Origin: Tabrizicola_A aquatica
GTDB lineage: Bacteria; Pseudomonadota; Alphaproteobacteria; Rhodobacterales; Rhodobacteraceae
Strand: one strand, 5' to 3'
Assembly (NCBI GenBank): GCA_965194375.1
Contig: CBDAEL010000003.1
Length of the DNA stretch: 64,000 nucleotides
In this document: in pieces, positions 1-9,087 of the stretch
Position numbering within the stretch: the first letter of the stretch is position 1
How the letters are laid out: each line of letters begins with the position of its first letter
Position numbers and translations under genes: made by a program
The notes under the pieces: model-generated
Database searches by the model: none
What the model was told of the DNA's origin: nothing
Seen by the model: only the letters and a program-made list of their open reading frames with translations

Positions 1-183
1 GTCGTTGCCCCCTTCACCTATCTGGGCATCCTGTTTTCTACGCTCTGGTCGGTCCTGTTCTTCAACCACTGGCCCGATGGCTGGACGATGGTCGGAGCGC
101 TTGTGATCGTGGGGGCGGGGCTTTATGTCTGGCACCGCGAAACCCTCCATGCGCGGAAATCCCAGACAGGGTCTGATGACTGA
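1..183 (+). CDS. DMT/EamA-family transporter, C-terminal end only
   Basis: The window opens inside this gene; only the last 60 codons are present, ending in TGA. The visible part holds two hydrophobic helices (FTYLGILFSTLWSVLFF and a second around MVGALVIVGAGLYVW) separated by a short polar turn containing NHWPDG, then a basic cytoplasmic tail. This two-helix end is typical of the last helices of the EamA repeat in drug/metabolite exporters. The stop lies inside the following acyltransferase gene (8-nt overlap), so the two are probably co-transcribed. Substrate cannot be inferred from this fragment. Confidence 0.7.
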   Translation, partial: VVAPFTYLGILFSTLWSVLFFNHWPDGWTMVGALVIVGAGLYVWHRETLHARKSQTGSDD

Positions 184-1045
184 CACCCCCCACCACACCG
201 CCGCCCACTGGCTGCAAGACCGTGCCCTCCGCGCGCTCTTTTGGGGGATGCTTCGCCTGCCCTACCGCTGGCGCGTGCCCTTGGCGGGTTGGGTCGTCTC
301 GCGCCTTGTGGCCCCTCTAGCAGGATATAGCCGCCGCATTCGGGCGAACCTTGCGCTGATCCTGCCAGATCTGCCCGCCGCCGAGGTGGCCCGCATCACG
401 CGGGCCGTGCCCGACAACGTCGGCCGCACCCTGATCGAAATCTATTCCGGTGCCGAATTCACTGCCCATGCCGTCAGCCACCCCCTGACGGGCGACGGCG
501 TAGCCGCCCTAGAAGCCGCGCATCAGGCGGGCCGACCGGTCATTCTGGTGACGGGGCATTTCGGCAATTACGACGCCAGCCGCGCCGCCCTGATCGCGCG
601 CGGCTATCGGGTCGGCGCGCTCTATAACCCGATGAAGAACCCCTACTTCAACGACCACTATGTCGCCGCGATCTCCCAGATCGGCACGCCACTATTTCCG
701 CGCGGCAAAAAGGGGCTGGGTGACATGGTGCGGCATCTGCGGTCGGGCGGTATGCTGGGGCTCTTGATGGATCAGGCCATGCGCCACGGCGCCCCCCTGA
801 CCTTCTTCGACCAGACCGCGATGACCGCACTTTCGGCCGCAGAACTCGCGCTGAAATACGACGCTTTGGTGATCCCGACCTATGCTGTGCGCCAGCCCGA
901 CGGGTTGTCTTTCCAGATCATCGTCGAAGCGCCAATCCCCCACGGCACACCCGAAGCCATGACCCAAGCGCTGAACGACAGCCTTGAAGCCATTGTCCGC
1001 CAGAACATCGACCAATGGTTTTGGATTCACCGCCGCTGGAAGTGA
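176..1045 (+). CDS. LpxL/HtrB-type lysophospholipid acyltransferase
   Basis: 289 aa from the ATG at 176; an upstream in-frame start at 125 would only add residues inside the preceding gene. The family transfers an acyl chain to lipid A precursors or lysolipids at the inner membrane. The catalytic HX4D/E signature is visible as GHFGNYD, followed by the conserved segment YNPMKNPYFND, a basic PRGKKGLG stretch and LLMDQA. An N-terminal hydrophobic/amphipathic segment follows the first ~20 residues. The C-terminus ends in WFWIHRRWK, the usual end of LpxL/LpxM-like proteins. Lipid A late acyltransferase or a related ornithine-lipid/lysophospholipid enzyme are both possible. Confidence 0.85.
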   Translation: MTDTPHHTAAHWLQDRALRALFWGMLRLPYRWRVPLAGWVVSRLVAPLAGYSRRIRANLALILPDLPAAEVARITRAVPDNVGRTLIEIYSGAEFTAHAVSHPLTGDGVAALEAAHQAGRPVILVTGHFGNYDASRAALIARGYRVGALYNPMKNPYFNDHYVAAISQIGTPLFPRGKKGLGDMVRHLRSGGMLGLLMDQAMRHGAPLTFFDQTAMTALSAAELALKYDALVIPTYAVRQPDGLSFQIIVEAPIPHGTPEAMTQALNDSLEAIVRQNIDQWFWIHRRWK

Positions 1046-1070
1046 CCAGCGGCCTCGCGCCCTGCATCCC

Positions 1071-1775
1071 TTATTCGACCGCCACCGCCGCCAGAATTTC
1101 GGCCAGCCCAGCGCGCTGCACGATCACCACGGCCCGCCCCTCAATATCCGGCGCGCGGATCGACAAAGGCTCTTGGCCTGACCAATCACCCAACTGGTCC
1201 CATGAGGTCACGATGTTGCGGTACTCGATCGCCAACCCGGCATTCTCGCCGCGTGCAATCTCAACCTTCGCGGACTCGCGATAGCCCACAAGCTGCACCA
1301 TCGCAGGTGAGGTCAAGGGCGGGTCCGCCTCAACCTCGATCATGATCTGCCCACCCTGCCGCCACACCGTTAGCCGCACCGGTGCCGGGCGGTCTGCTGC
1401 CGCCGCAATGGCCGCCGCCACCGCCTCGGGCTCATGGCCCACCACGCGCACACCGCCATGCACAATCATTTGCGGGGTATAGACCATCCGCTCACCCGCC
1501 GCCTTCGCATAGGCTTTTTGCCGCTTGGTAAAGCCGGGATGGGCGAATTCATCTTTCCAGCCGATGTAATCCCAGTAATCCACATGCAGCGCCAAAGGAA
1601 TAACGCCAGGCTGATCGGCCAGATCGGCCAAAAGCGCGTCTGCAGGGGGACAAGACGAACAGCCCTGCGAGGTGTAAAGCTCCACCACCACCGGCGATGC
1701 GGCCTCTTGGGCCAACACAGGGCTGAGCCCGCACAGCCAAAGCCCACAGGCGGCACGCATCATTTGTCGCATCAT
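1071..1775 (-). CDS. DUF1223 secreted thioredoxin-like protein
   Basis: 234 aa. I start at the MMRQMMRAACG methionine, preceded by an AGGGAA SD-like stretch, because this gives a clean signal peptide (cleavage near VLAQEA); the open frame extends 36 codons upstream without a convincing leader. Mature protein begins VVVELYTSQGCSSCPPADALL: the CSSCPP motif sits where thioredoxin-fold proteins carry their active-site cysteines, and this segment is the hallmark of DUF1223. It is predicted to be periplasmic; the biochemical role of the family is not established. Convergent with the acyltransferase gene; the two stops are 25 nt apart. Confidence 0.8.
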   Translation of the reverse strand: MMRQMMRAACGLWLCGLSPVLAQEAASPVVVELYTSQGCSSCPPADALLADLADQPGVIPLALHVDYWDYIGWKDEFAHPGFTKRQKAYAKAAGERMVYTPQMIVHGGVRVVGHEPEAVAAAIAAAADRPAPVRLTVWRQGGQIMIEVEADPPLTSPAMVQLVGYRESAKVEIARGENAGLAIEYRNIVTSWDQLGDWSGQEPLSIRAPDIEGRAVVIVQRAGLAEILAAVAVE

Positions 1776-1908
1776 GGTGAACCCGTTCCCTGCTTGCCGC
1801 CTCTGTCTACAAGACCCCAACCCCGCGCGCCAATCAAGGTTTTGCGAGCCACCCCGCCCTGCATCACACGGAGCCGTCATCAAAGCAGCACAACGCCTCT
1901 TTCATTTC

Positions 1909-1931
1909 GGCATACAATTGCATACAATGCC
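1909..1931. promoter_or_regulatory. Candidate operator/direct repeat upstream of acnA
   Basis: Two adjacent copies of GCATACAAT, flanked by outer dyad arms GGCAT and ATGCC, lie ~80 nt before acnA. ATTG-N4-CAAT in the centre resembles sites used by GntR/FCD-type regulators. The regulator is unknown; this is a motif observation only. Confidence 0.3.
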
Positions 1932-2010
1932 GCCCAAGCCAGAATGATTCCCTTGCGCGGGTCGCGTCCTTGCGGCAAACACCCGTCCAGTCCAGCCAAT
2001 GGAGGCCCCC

Positions 2011-4698
2011 ATGACCGTGACCGTCGGACACGACACCGCCAAAACCCGCCAGACCCTGACTGCAGGCGGCAAAACCATATCCTATTACTCGATCCCCGCC
2101 GCTGAAAAGGCAGGCTTGGGAGAGTTCTCCAAACTTCCCGCAGCGCTCAAGGTCGTGTTGGAAAACATGCTGCGGTTTGAAGATGGCAAGACGGTTTCGG
2201 TGAACGATATCAAAGCCTTCTCCGACTGGGGCAAGATGGGCGGCAAGAACCCCATTGAAATTGCCTACCGCCCCGCCCGCGTCTTGATGCAGGACTTCAC
2301 CGGCGTTCCGGCCGTGGTCGATTTGGCGGCGATGCGCGACGGCATCAAGGGGCTGGGCGGCAAGGCCCAAGCCATCAACCCGCTGGCACCTGTTGATCTG
2401 GTCATCGACCACTCGGTGATGATCGACGAATTCGGCACCCCCCGCGCGTTTCAGGCCAACGTCGATCGCGAATATGAGCGGAACATGGAGCGTTATGTCT
2501 TCCTGAAATGGGGCCAGAACGCGTTTAACAACTTCCGCGTCGTGCCGCCCGGAACCGGGATTTGCCATCAGGTGAACCTTGAATATCTGGCCCAGACCGT
2601 CTGGACCGACACCGACCAGAACGGCCATGAGGTCGCCTATCCCGACACGCTCGTCGGCACCGACAGCCACACCACCATGGTCAACGGCATGGCCGTTCTG
2701 GGCTGGGGCGTCGGCGGGATCGAGGCCGAAGCCGCCATGCTGGGCCAGCCCGTCTCCATGCTGATCCCCGAAGTTGTCGGCTTCAAACTGACCGGCGCGA
2801 TGATGGAAGGCACCACGGCAACTGACCTTGTGCTGAAAGTCGTGCAGATGCTGCGCAAGCATGGCGTGGTGAACAAATTCGTCGAATTCTACGGCGAAGG
2901 TCTGGACAATCTGCCGCTCGCCGACCGTGCCACGATCGCCAACATGGCCCCCGAATACGGCGCCACCTGCGGCTTCTTCCCGATTGATGCCGAAACCATC
3001 CGCTATCTGAAGAACACCGGCCGCGATGAGACCCGGATTGCGCTGGTTGAGGCTTACGCCAAGGCCAACGGCATGTGGCGCGATGGGTCTTATGACCCGA
3101 TCTACACCTCGACCCTGCACCTTGACATGGGCACCATCGTTCCGGCCATCTCCGGCCCGAAGCGCCCGCAGGACTTCTTGCCCCTGACCGATGCAAAAGC
3201 CTCGTTTGCTAAGGAAATGGAAGGCTCGTTCAAACGCCCGCAGGGCGTGGAAGTCGCTGTAAAGGGCGAAAGCTACACCATGTCCTCGGGCAAGGTCGTA
3301 ATCGCCTCGATCACGTCGTGCACCAACACCTCGAACCCCTATGTGATGATCGGCGCTGGCCTTGTGGCCCGCAAAGCCCGCGCACTGGGCCTGACCCGCA
3401 AGCCGTGGGTGAAGACCTCGCTCGCCCCCGGAAGCCAAGTCGTAAGCGAATACCTGAACGCCGCGGGCCTGCAGGAAGACCTTGATGCCGTCGGCTTCAA
3501 CCTTGTCGGCTATGGCTGCACCACCTGCATCGGCAACTCGGGCCCCTTGCAGCCGGAAATCTCTGCCGCCATCGCCGAGGGGGATCTGGTGGCGACCGCC
3601 GTCCTCTCCGGCAACCGCAATTTCGAAGGCCGCATCTCGCCCGACGTGCGCGCCAACTATCTTGCCTCGCCGCCTTTGGTCGTCGCTTATGCGCTGGCCG
3701 GTGACATGAACATCGACCTGACCACTGAGCCTTTGGGCACCTCGAAAGACGGCAAGCCGGTCTATCTGAAAGACATCTGGCCCACGAACAAGGAAATCGC
3801 CGACCTCGTCCACGCCACCGTGACGCGCGAAGCCTTCCAGAAGAAATACGCCGATGTGTTCAAGGGCGATGCCAAGTGGCAAGGCGTCAAGGTGACGGAT
3901 TCGGAAACCTACGACTGGCCGGCAGATTCCACCTACATCCAGAACCCGCCCTATTTCAAAGGCATGGCCAAGACCAAGGGCGCGATCAAGAACCTGTCTG
4001 GCGCCCGCGTGCTGGCGCTTCTGGGCGACATGATCACCACCGACCACATCTCGCCGGCAGGCGGCTTCAAAGCCAACCACCCGGCAGGCCAGTATCTGAC
4101 CGAACGTCAGGTTCCGGTTTCCGAGTTCAATTCCTACGGCTCACGTCGCGGCAACCACGAAGTCATGATGCGCGGCACCTTCGCCAATATCCGCATCAAG
4201 AACGAGATGCTTGATGGCGTTGAAGGCGGCTATACCCTTGGCCCGGACGGCAAGCAGACCTCGATCTATGACGCCTCGATGGCCTATCAGGCAAACGGCA
4301 CGCCCTTGGTGATCTTCGGCGGCATCGAATACGGCGCAGGCTCCTCGCGCGATTGGGCCGCCAAGGGCACGGCCCTTCTGGGCGTCAAGGCGGTGATCGC
4401 GGAATCGTTTGAGCGTATCCACCGCTCGAACCTTGTCGGCATGGGCGTGATCCCCTTCGAATTCACCGGCGGCGACACCCGCAAATCGCTGGGCCTGAAG
4501 GGGGACGAAGTGGTCTCCATCGAAGGGCTGGAGGGCAACCTGAAGCCACTGTCGACGGTGCCTTGCCACATCACCTATGGCGACGGATCGAAGAAAACCA
4601 TCCAGATCAAGTGCCGCATCGATACCGCGATCGAGATCGAATACATCGAACACGGCGGCGTGCTGCACTACGTGCTGCGCGATCTGGCATCGCGCTAA
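2011..4698 (+). CDS. acnA: Aconitate hydratase A
   Basis: 895 aa, full length for the bacterial AcnA/IRP1 type. It interconverts citrate and isocitrate in the TCA cycle in the cytoplasm. The [4Fe-4S] ligand cysteines are visible in SITSCTNTSNP (middle of the protein) and GYGCTTCIGNSGPL; the C-terminal swivel domain shows the substrate-binding motif YGAGSSRDWAAKG. The start is taken at the ATG at 2011 because GGAGG lies 5 nt upstream; a methionine four codons earlier would overlap that SD. Monocistronic: a strong hairpin terminator follows 24 nt after the stop. Confidence 0.98.
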   Translation: MTVTVGHDTAKTRQTLTAGGKTISYYSIPAAEKAGLGEFSKLPAALKVVLENMLRFEDGKTVSVNDIKAFSDWGKMGGKNPIEIAYRPARVLMQDFTGVPAVVDLAAMRDGIKGLGGKAQAINPLAPVDLVIDHSVMIDEFGTPRAFQANVDREYERNMERYVFLKWGQNAFNNFRVVPPGTGICHQVNLEYLAQTVWTDTDQNGHEVAYPDTLVGTDSHTTMVNGMAVLGWGVGGIEAEAAMLGQPVSMLIPEVVGFKLTGAMMEGTTATDLVLKVVQMLRKHGVVNKFVEFYGEGLDNLPLADRATIANMAPEYGATCGFFPIDAETIRYLKNTGRDETRIALVEAYAKANGMWRDGSYDPIYTSTLHLDMGTIVPAISGPKRPQDFLPLTDAKASFAKEMEGSFKRPQGVEVAVKGESYTMSSGKVVIASITSCTNTSNPYVMIGAGLVARKARALGLTRKPWVKTSLAPGSQVVSEYLNAAGLQEDLDAVGFNLVGYGCTTCIGNSGPLQPEISAAIAEGDLVATAVLSGNRNFEGRISPDVRANYLASPPLVVAYALAGDMNIDLTTEPLGTSKDGKPVYLKDIWPTNKEIADLVHATVTREAFQKKYADVFKGDAKWQGVKVTDSETYDWPADSTYIQNPPYFKGMAKTKGAIKNLSGARVLALLGDMITTDHISPAGGFKANHPAGQYLTERQVPVSEFNSYGSRRGNHEVMMRGTFANIRIKNEMLDGVEGGYTLGPDGKQTSIYDASMAYQANGTPLVIFGGIEYGAGSSRDWAAKGTALLGVKAVIAESFERIHRSNLVGMGVIPFEFTGGDTRKSLGLKGDEVVSIEGLEGNLKPLSTVPCHITYGDGSKKTIQIKCRIDTAIEIEYIEHGGVLHYVLRDLASR

Positions 4699-4722
4699 GA
4701 AACGCACTGTTTCCAAATCAAA

Positions 4723-4752
4723 GGCCCGGAGCGATCCGGGCCTTCTGTTTTG
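4723..4752 (+). terminator. Intrinsic terminator of acnA
   Basis: Perfect 8-bp stem GGCCCGGA / TCCGGGCC with a GCGA loop (a stable GNRA tetraloop), followed by TTCTGTTTTGTT. Confidence 0.9.
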
Positions 4753-5020
4753 TTAAACTCTTGTCAAATCTTTCACGACATGCTGGCTGCAGACCCTAAA
4801 TTCTGGCCCCACCATGCCCCAGCCCCGCTTTCCCACCCTCGCACCACAAGAGCCGATCCTGGAAGGCAAAGCACAGGCAACGCCCTTGCGCCTGTCGCTC
4901 ACACTCATTCCGCTTCCGATTGGTGAAATCTCAGTGCTGATAACGGGTTGGCTTATCATCATGCAAAGCTAACCGCGCAAAGCAGGCCCTTGCACAGGCG
5001 CGCGGGGCAACCACGGACCA
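4753..5020. other. Intergenic region with a doubtful 52-codon frame
   Basis: No clear gene. On the plus strand an ATG at 4814 opens a 52-codon frame ending at 4972, whose C-terminal half is hydrophobic (SLTLIPLPIGEISVLITGW). There is no SD in front of the ATG and the N-terminal half is proline-rich without a recognisable family, so I do not call it as a gene. No tRNA or repeat seen. Confidence 0.3.
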
Positions 5021-5479
5021 TTACTCCATAAACACTGTCACCTCAGGCAAATCCGTCAAGGAAAGCCCAAGCGCCCGATAGGCCGCGAGTGACAACAGCG
5101 CCCCGCCCGATCCGGGCTGAAGGTCCACCGCCACACTCGCCCCGCTTGCGGTCACCACCTTGCCCTTGCCCGGCGCAGTGACGAGCGCGGTTCTCAACCA
5201 AAACCCCGGCTCTGCCGGGCTGCCCAGCGCCACGGTGACTTTGCCCAGTTCGCGCGCACCTGCCACAGGGGCGGCCACAGCGGCCGCGCGCTGCGCCTCG
5301 GTCGTGGTGTCGAGCGTCGCTGCGGTATTCGCCCCCACCGGCGGCGGCAAGACAACCGTCGGGTCCAGCGGCATCACAATCTGCACATCGGGCGTCTGCG
5401 ACTTGGGCTGCAGCCCGCCAAAGGCGCCACAAGACGCCAACACCACCGCACCCAAGGTCAAAAGTAAAATCTGTTTCAT
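5021..5479 (-). CDS. Small predicted lipoprotein, function unknown
   Basis: 152 aa. The N-terminus MKQILLLTLGAVVLASCGAFG is a classical lipoprotein signal with lipobox LASC, so the mature chain would begin at Cys17 and be anchored to a membrane in the periplasm. The rest is a Pro/Ala/Thr-rich linker followed by a small domain (GKVTVALGSPAEPGFWLRT... to LTDLPEVTVFME) that I do not recognise. Arg and Leu of LGSPAEPGFWLRT might form part of a SpoIID-like or periplasmic binding fold, but this is not supported. Divergent from moaA, which starts 88 nt away. Confidence 0.7.
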   Translation of the reverse strand: MKQILLLTLGAVVLASCGAFGGLQPKSQTPDVQIVMPLDPTVVLPPPVGANTAATLDTTTEAQRAAAVAAPVAGARELGKVTVALGSPAEPGFWLRTALVTAPGKGKVVTASGASVAVDLQPGSGGALLSLAAYRALGLSLTDLPEVTVFME

Positions 5480-5567
5480 GATACCCCGACGATAGTCTGC
5501 CGCCCCAGCCCGCGCAACTGCCGCTTTCCACCTTGTCGCAGCCCCTCCCAGCGCCTACCTTTCACTT

Positions 5568-6581
5568 ATGAGCACGCCCCTGCCCCCCCTTGTCGACCCT
5601 TTCGCCCGCGCGATCAGCTATCTGCGCGTCTCGGTCACCGACCGCTGCGATTTCCGCTGCACCTATTGCATGACCGAACACATGACCTTCCTGCCAAAGG
5701 CCGACCTCCTGACGCTGGAAGAGCTTGACCGGCTGTGCTCGGCCTTCGTCGCATCCGGGGTGCAAAAGCTGCGGATCACCGGGGGGGAGCCTTTGGTGCG
5801 CAAAGGGATCATGACCTTCTTCCGCGCCATGTCGCGGCACCTTGCCTCGGGCGCACTGAAAGAACTCACGCTGACCACCAACGGCAGCCAGTTGGCGAAA
5901 CACGCCACCGAACTCGCCGAGTGCGGGATCAAGCGCATCAACGTCTCGCTTGACACTCTGGACCCAACTAAGTTTGCCGAAATCACCCGCTGGGGCCGCC
6001 TGCCGCAAGTGCTCGACGGGATCAAGGCAGCGCAAGCCGCCGGGATGAAGGTCAAAATCAACGCCGTCGCCCTCAAGGGCTTCAACGAAGATGAGCTTTT
6101 CCCGCTGGTCGACTGGTGCGCGGATCAAGGCCATGACCTGACCTTCATCGAAGTCATGCCAATGGGCGAGATGGGCGATATCCAGCGGATCGACCAGTAC
6201 TGGAGCCTGAAAGATCTGCGCGCCAGGCTGGAAACCCGCTTTACCCTGACCGATCTGGCCGAGCGCAGCGGCGGTCCAGCCCGCTATGTCCGGCTGAACG
6301 AGACCGGGCAAAAGGTGGGGTTCATCACCCCCCTGACCCATAACTTCTGCGAAAGCTGCAACCGGGTGCGCCTGACCTGCACGGGCGAACTCTACATGTG
6401 CCTTGGCCAAGAGGACATGGCCGACCTGCGCGCGCCCTTGCGCGCCAGCGCCGATGATGCAGCCCTGCACGCCGCGATCCGCGCCGCCATCGCCCGCAAA
6501 CCCAAGGGCCATGATTTCGACTATTCGCGCCAAGGCGTTGCAGGCCAGATGACCCGCCATATGAGCCACACGGGCGGTTAA
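5568..6581 (+). CDS. moaA: GTP 3',8-cyclase (molybdenum cofactor biosynthesis)
   Basis: 337 aa radical-SAM enzyme performing the first step of molybdopterin synthesis (GTP to 3',8-cyclo-GTP, with MoaC). The N-terminal SAM cluster CxxxCxxC reads CDFRCTYC (around residues 24-31) with GGEPLV following; the C-terminal substrate-binding cluster is FCESCNRVRLTCTGELYMC. The protein ends in GG, the conserved C-terminal double glycine that is needed by MoaA to reach the active site. No obvious SD precedes the ATG. No other moa gene is in the window. Confidence 0.97.
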   Translation: MSTPLPPLVDPFARAISYLRVSVTDRCDFRCTYCMTEHMTFLPKADLLTLEELDRLCSAFVASGVQKLRITGGEPLVRKGIMTFFRAMSRHLASGALKELTLTTNGSQLAKHATELAECGIKRINVSLDTLDPTKFAEITRWGRLPQVLDGIKAAQAAGMKVKINAVALKGFNEDELFPLVDWCADQGHDLTFIEVMPMGEMGDIQRIDQYWSLKDLRARLETRFTLTDLAERSGGPARYVRLNETGQKVGFITPLTHNFCESCNRVRLTCTGELYMCLGQEDMADLRAPLRASADDAALHAAIRAAIARKPKGHDFDYSRQGVAGQMTRHMSHTGG

Positions 6582-6703
6582 GCGCGCCGGTTGCCCCCCC
6601 TCCGACTGCTCCTTGACAGCCTGTCGCATGGGGCAGCCCGTCGCAGGACCCTTCCAACCCCAGCAAACGGGCCTATCTCTGCACCAAAGCAAAAAGGTGC
6701 ATC

Positions 6704-8062
6704 ATGGATACGCTGTTACTGTCCCGGATCCAGTTCGCGACGAATATCTCGTTCCACATCCTGTTTCCAACGATCACCATCGCGCTTGGCTGGGTGCTGT
6801 TGTTCTTCAAACTGCGCTTCAATCGCACGGCGGACCGCAAGTGGATGGATCTGTACCTGTTCTGGGTCAAAGTCTTTGCCCTGTCCTTTGCCCTTGGCGT
6901 CGTCTCGGGCATCACCATGTCCTTCCAGTTTGGCACCAACTGGCCGGGCTTCATGGAGGTCGTTGGCAATGTCGCGGGGCCCCTTCTGGCCTATGAGGTG
7001 CTGACCGCCTTTTTCCTTGAGGCGGTGTTCTTGGGCATCATGCTTTTTGGGGCCAGCCGCGTGCCGGGCTGGCTGCACACGCTGGCCACCTTCCTTGTCG
7101 CCTTCGGCACCACGATGAGTGCGTTCTGGATCCTTGTCCTCAACAGCTGGATGCACACCCCCGCGGGGTATGAGCTGCGCGACGGGATCGTCTATGCCGT
7201 CGACTGGTGGGCCATCATCTTCAACCCTTCACTGCCCTACCGGCTGGCCCATATGCTTTTGGCCAGCGGTCTGACGGTGGCCTTCCTGATTGCGGGGCTT
7301 TCCGCTTGGCGCTGGCTGCGCCACGACCGCACGCCCGCCGTGGCCACAGGGCTTCGCTTTGGCCTGGCGCTGGGCGCGCTCCTCATTCCCGTGCAGATCT
7401 TTGCGGGCGACATGCACGGGCTGAACACTCTGGAACACCAACCCGCCAAGGTCGCCGCGATGGAAGGCAATTGGGAGACCGGCGGCCATGTGCCCTTGCT
7501 GCTGTTTGCCCTGCCCGACGAGGCCGCCCGCGAGAACCGGTTTGAAGTTGGCATCCCGTCGATGGCCTCGGTGATCCTGAAACACGATCCTGCGGGCGTG
7601 GTGCCGGGGTTGAACGACTTTGTGGCCGAGGATGGCACACCGCAACATCCGCCGGTGGCCGCCGTGTTCTGGTCGTTCCGCATCATGGTCGGGATCGGGA
7701 TGCTGATGCTTTTGGTCAGCTGGGGCGGCGTCTGGCTGATCTGGCGGCGCGGGGTTGAGGCGTTGCCGCGCCCCGCCCTCTGGGGCCTTGCAGGCATGAG
7801 CTTTGCCGGATGGGGTGCCACACTCGCCGGGTGGTACACCACCGAAATCGGCCGCCAGCCTTGGCTGGTCCATGGGGTGCTGACGGTGAAAGAGGCCGTG
7901 GGCGATGTGGCGGCCGGGATGGTTCTGTCAACGCTGCTGGCCTATTTGGTGGTCTATGCCGCGCTGATCGCGGCCTATGTCGGGGTGCTGTTCCATCTGG
8001 CCGCCAAGGCCGGGCAGCCCCCCGCCCCGCACCCCATGCCCAGCCTGCAACCGGCGGAGTAA
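6704..8062 (+). CDS. cydA: Cytochrome bd ubiquinol oxidase subunit I (short Q-loop type)
   Basis: 452 aa integral membrane protein with about nine hydrophobic segments. Haem-ligand positions are visible: His in TNISFHILFP (first helix), His in RLAHMLLAS, and Met in FRIMVGIGM. The conserved GWYTTEIGRQPW motif is present. At 452 residues it lacks the long C-terminal Q-loop insertion of E. coli CydA (~520 aa), matching the CioA/cyanide-insensitive type. Oxidises quinol and reduces O2 without pumping protons. SD AAGGTG lies 7 nt before the ATG. cydB starts 4 nt downstream. Confidence 0.96.
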   Translation: MDTLLLSRIQFATNISFHILFPTITIALGWVLLFFKLRFNRTADRKWMDLYLFWVKVFALSFALGVVSGITMSFQFGTNWPGFMEVVGNVAGPLLAYEVLTAFFLEAVFLGIMLFGASRVPGWLHTLATFLVAFGTTMSAFWILVLNSWMHTPAGYELRDGIVYAVDWWAIIFNPSLPYRLAHMLLASGLTVAFLIAGLSAWRWLRHDRTPAVATGLRFGLALGALLIPVQIFAGDMHGLNTLEHQPAKVAAMEGNWETGGHVPLLLFALPDEAARENRFEVGIPSMASVILKHDPAGVVPGLNDFVAEDGTPQHPPVAAVFWSFRIMVGIGMLMLLVSWGGVWLIWRRGVEALPRPALWGLAGMSFAGWGATLAGWYTTEIGRQPWLVHGVLTVKEAVGDVAAGMVLSTLLAYLVVYAALIAAYVGVLFHLAAKAGQPPAPHPMPSLQPAE

Positions 8063-8066
8063 GGCC

Positions 8067-9065
8067 ATGTTTCACCCCGAAGCCCTGCCCCTGATCTTCG
8101 CCGCCCTGATGGGGGCGTCGATCCTTCTCTATGTCGTACTGGACGGCTTTGACCTTGGCGTCGGCCTTCTCTTCCCCTTCGCCACCGAACCCGAGCGTGA
8201 CCGCATGATCGCCTCGATCGGTCCGTTCTGGGATGCGAACGAGACTTGGCTTGTGCTGGCCATCGGTCTTTTGCTGGTGGCCTTTCCCACCGCGCATGGC
8301 ACGATCCTGACCGCGCTTTACCTGCCCGTGGCGGTTATGCTGATCGGGCTGATCCTGCGCGGCGTGGCCTTTGAGTTTCGCGCCAAGGCACCGCTTGGGC
8401 ACAAGAAACCTTGGGACACCGCCTTTTGGGCTGGGTCCTTGATGACCTCGCTCTCGCAGGGCTTTATGCTCGGCATCTACATCATGGGGCTGGAGTGGAG
8501 CCTTGCGACCATGGCCTTCGCCATGCTGACCGCCGGGGCGCTGACGGTGGCCTATTCCTTCATCGGGGCGGGCTGGGTGATCTTCAAGACCGATGGCGCG
8601 CTGCAACTCAAGGCGGTGCACTGGGCCAAGGGCGGCATCTGGGGCGTGGTCTTGGGGATGGGGGCAGTGTCCGCCGCCACGCCCCTCGTCTCACAGCGCA
8701 TCTTCGACAAATGGTTCAGCTTCCCCGAAGTGGTGGCGCTGGTCCCCCTGCCCTTGATGTCGGCGCTTCTGGTGGCGCTCCTCTGGCTCTCACTGCGCCG
8801 CCTGCCCACGCGGGATGACAGCTTTGCCTGGTTCCCCTTTGTGGGCGCGGTTGTGCTGATGGTCTTGGGCTTTTTCGGAATGGCCTACAGCTTTTACCCC
8901 TATATCGTGCCCGAAAAGATGACGATCTGGCAGGCGGCCGCCGCCACCGAAAGCCTGTCGATCATCCTTGTCGGCACGCTTGTCGTGCTGCCGGTGATCT
9001 TGGGCTATACGGTGCTGGCCTATGTCATCTTTCGCGGGAAGGCGACTAAGCTTAGCTATGACTAA
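8067..9065 (+). CDS. cydB: Cytochrome bd ubiquinol oxidase subunit II
   Basis: 332 aa, usual length is ~335-380. Start placed at the ATG at 8067, 4 nt after the cydA stop, with the SD (GGAG) inside the end of cydA; the open frame extends further upstream only through cydA sequence. N-terminus shows the conserved ILLYVVLDGFDLGVGLLFPF and FWDANETWLVL motifs. Eight or nine membrane helices. Forms the oxidase with CydA; no small CydX-like or cydDC genes are adjacent. Confidence 0.96.
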   Translation: MFHPEALPLIFAALMGASILLYVVLDGFDLGVGLLFPFATEPERDRMIASIGPFWDANETWLVLAIGLLLVAFPTAHGTILTALYLPVAVMLIGLILRGVAFEFRAKAPLGHKKPWDTAFWAGSLMTSLSQGFMLGIYIMGLEWSLATMAFAMLTAGALTVAYSFIGAGWVIFKTDGALQLKAVHWAKGGIWGVVLGMGAVSAATPLVSQRIFDKWFSFPEVVALVPLPLMSALLVALLWLSLRRLPTRDDSFAWFPFVGAVVLMVLGFFGMAYSFYPYIVPEKMTIWQAAAATESLSIILVGTLVVLPVILGYTVLAYVIFRGKATKLSYD

Positions 9066-9087
9066 GCCGTGGCCAGCCCTGCAGCGA

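Noticed and set aside
1864..4080. 738-codon open frame on the minus strand opposite acnA
   Set aside because: It lies antisense to an unmistakable aconitase; His/Gly/Ala-rich low-information sequence typical of antisense frames in GC-rich DNA.
4814..4972. 52-codon frame downstream of acnA with a hydrophobic C-terminal half
   Set aside because: No SD, proline-rich start and no neighbouring promoter or terminator; kept only as a note in the intergenic entry.
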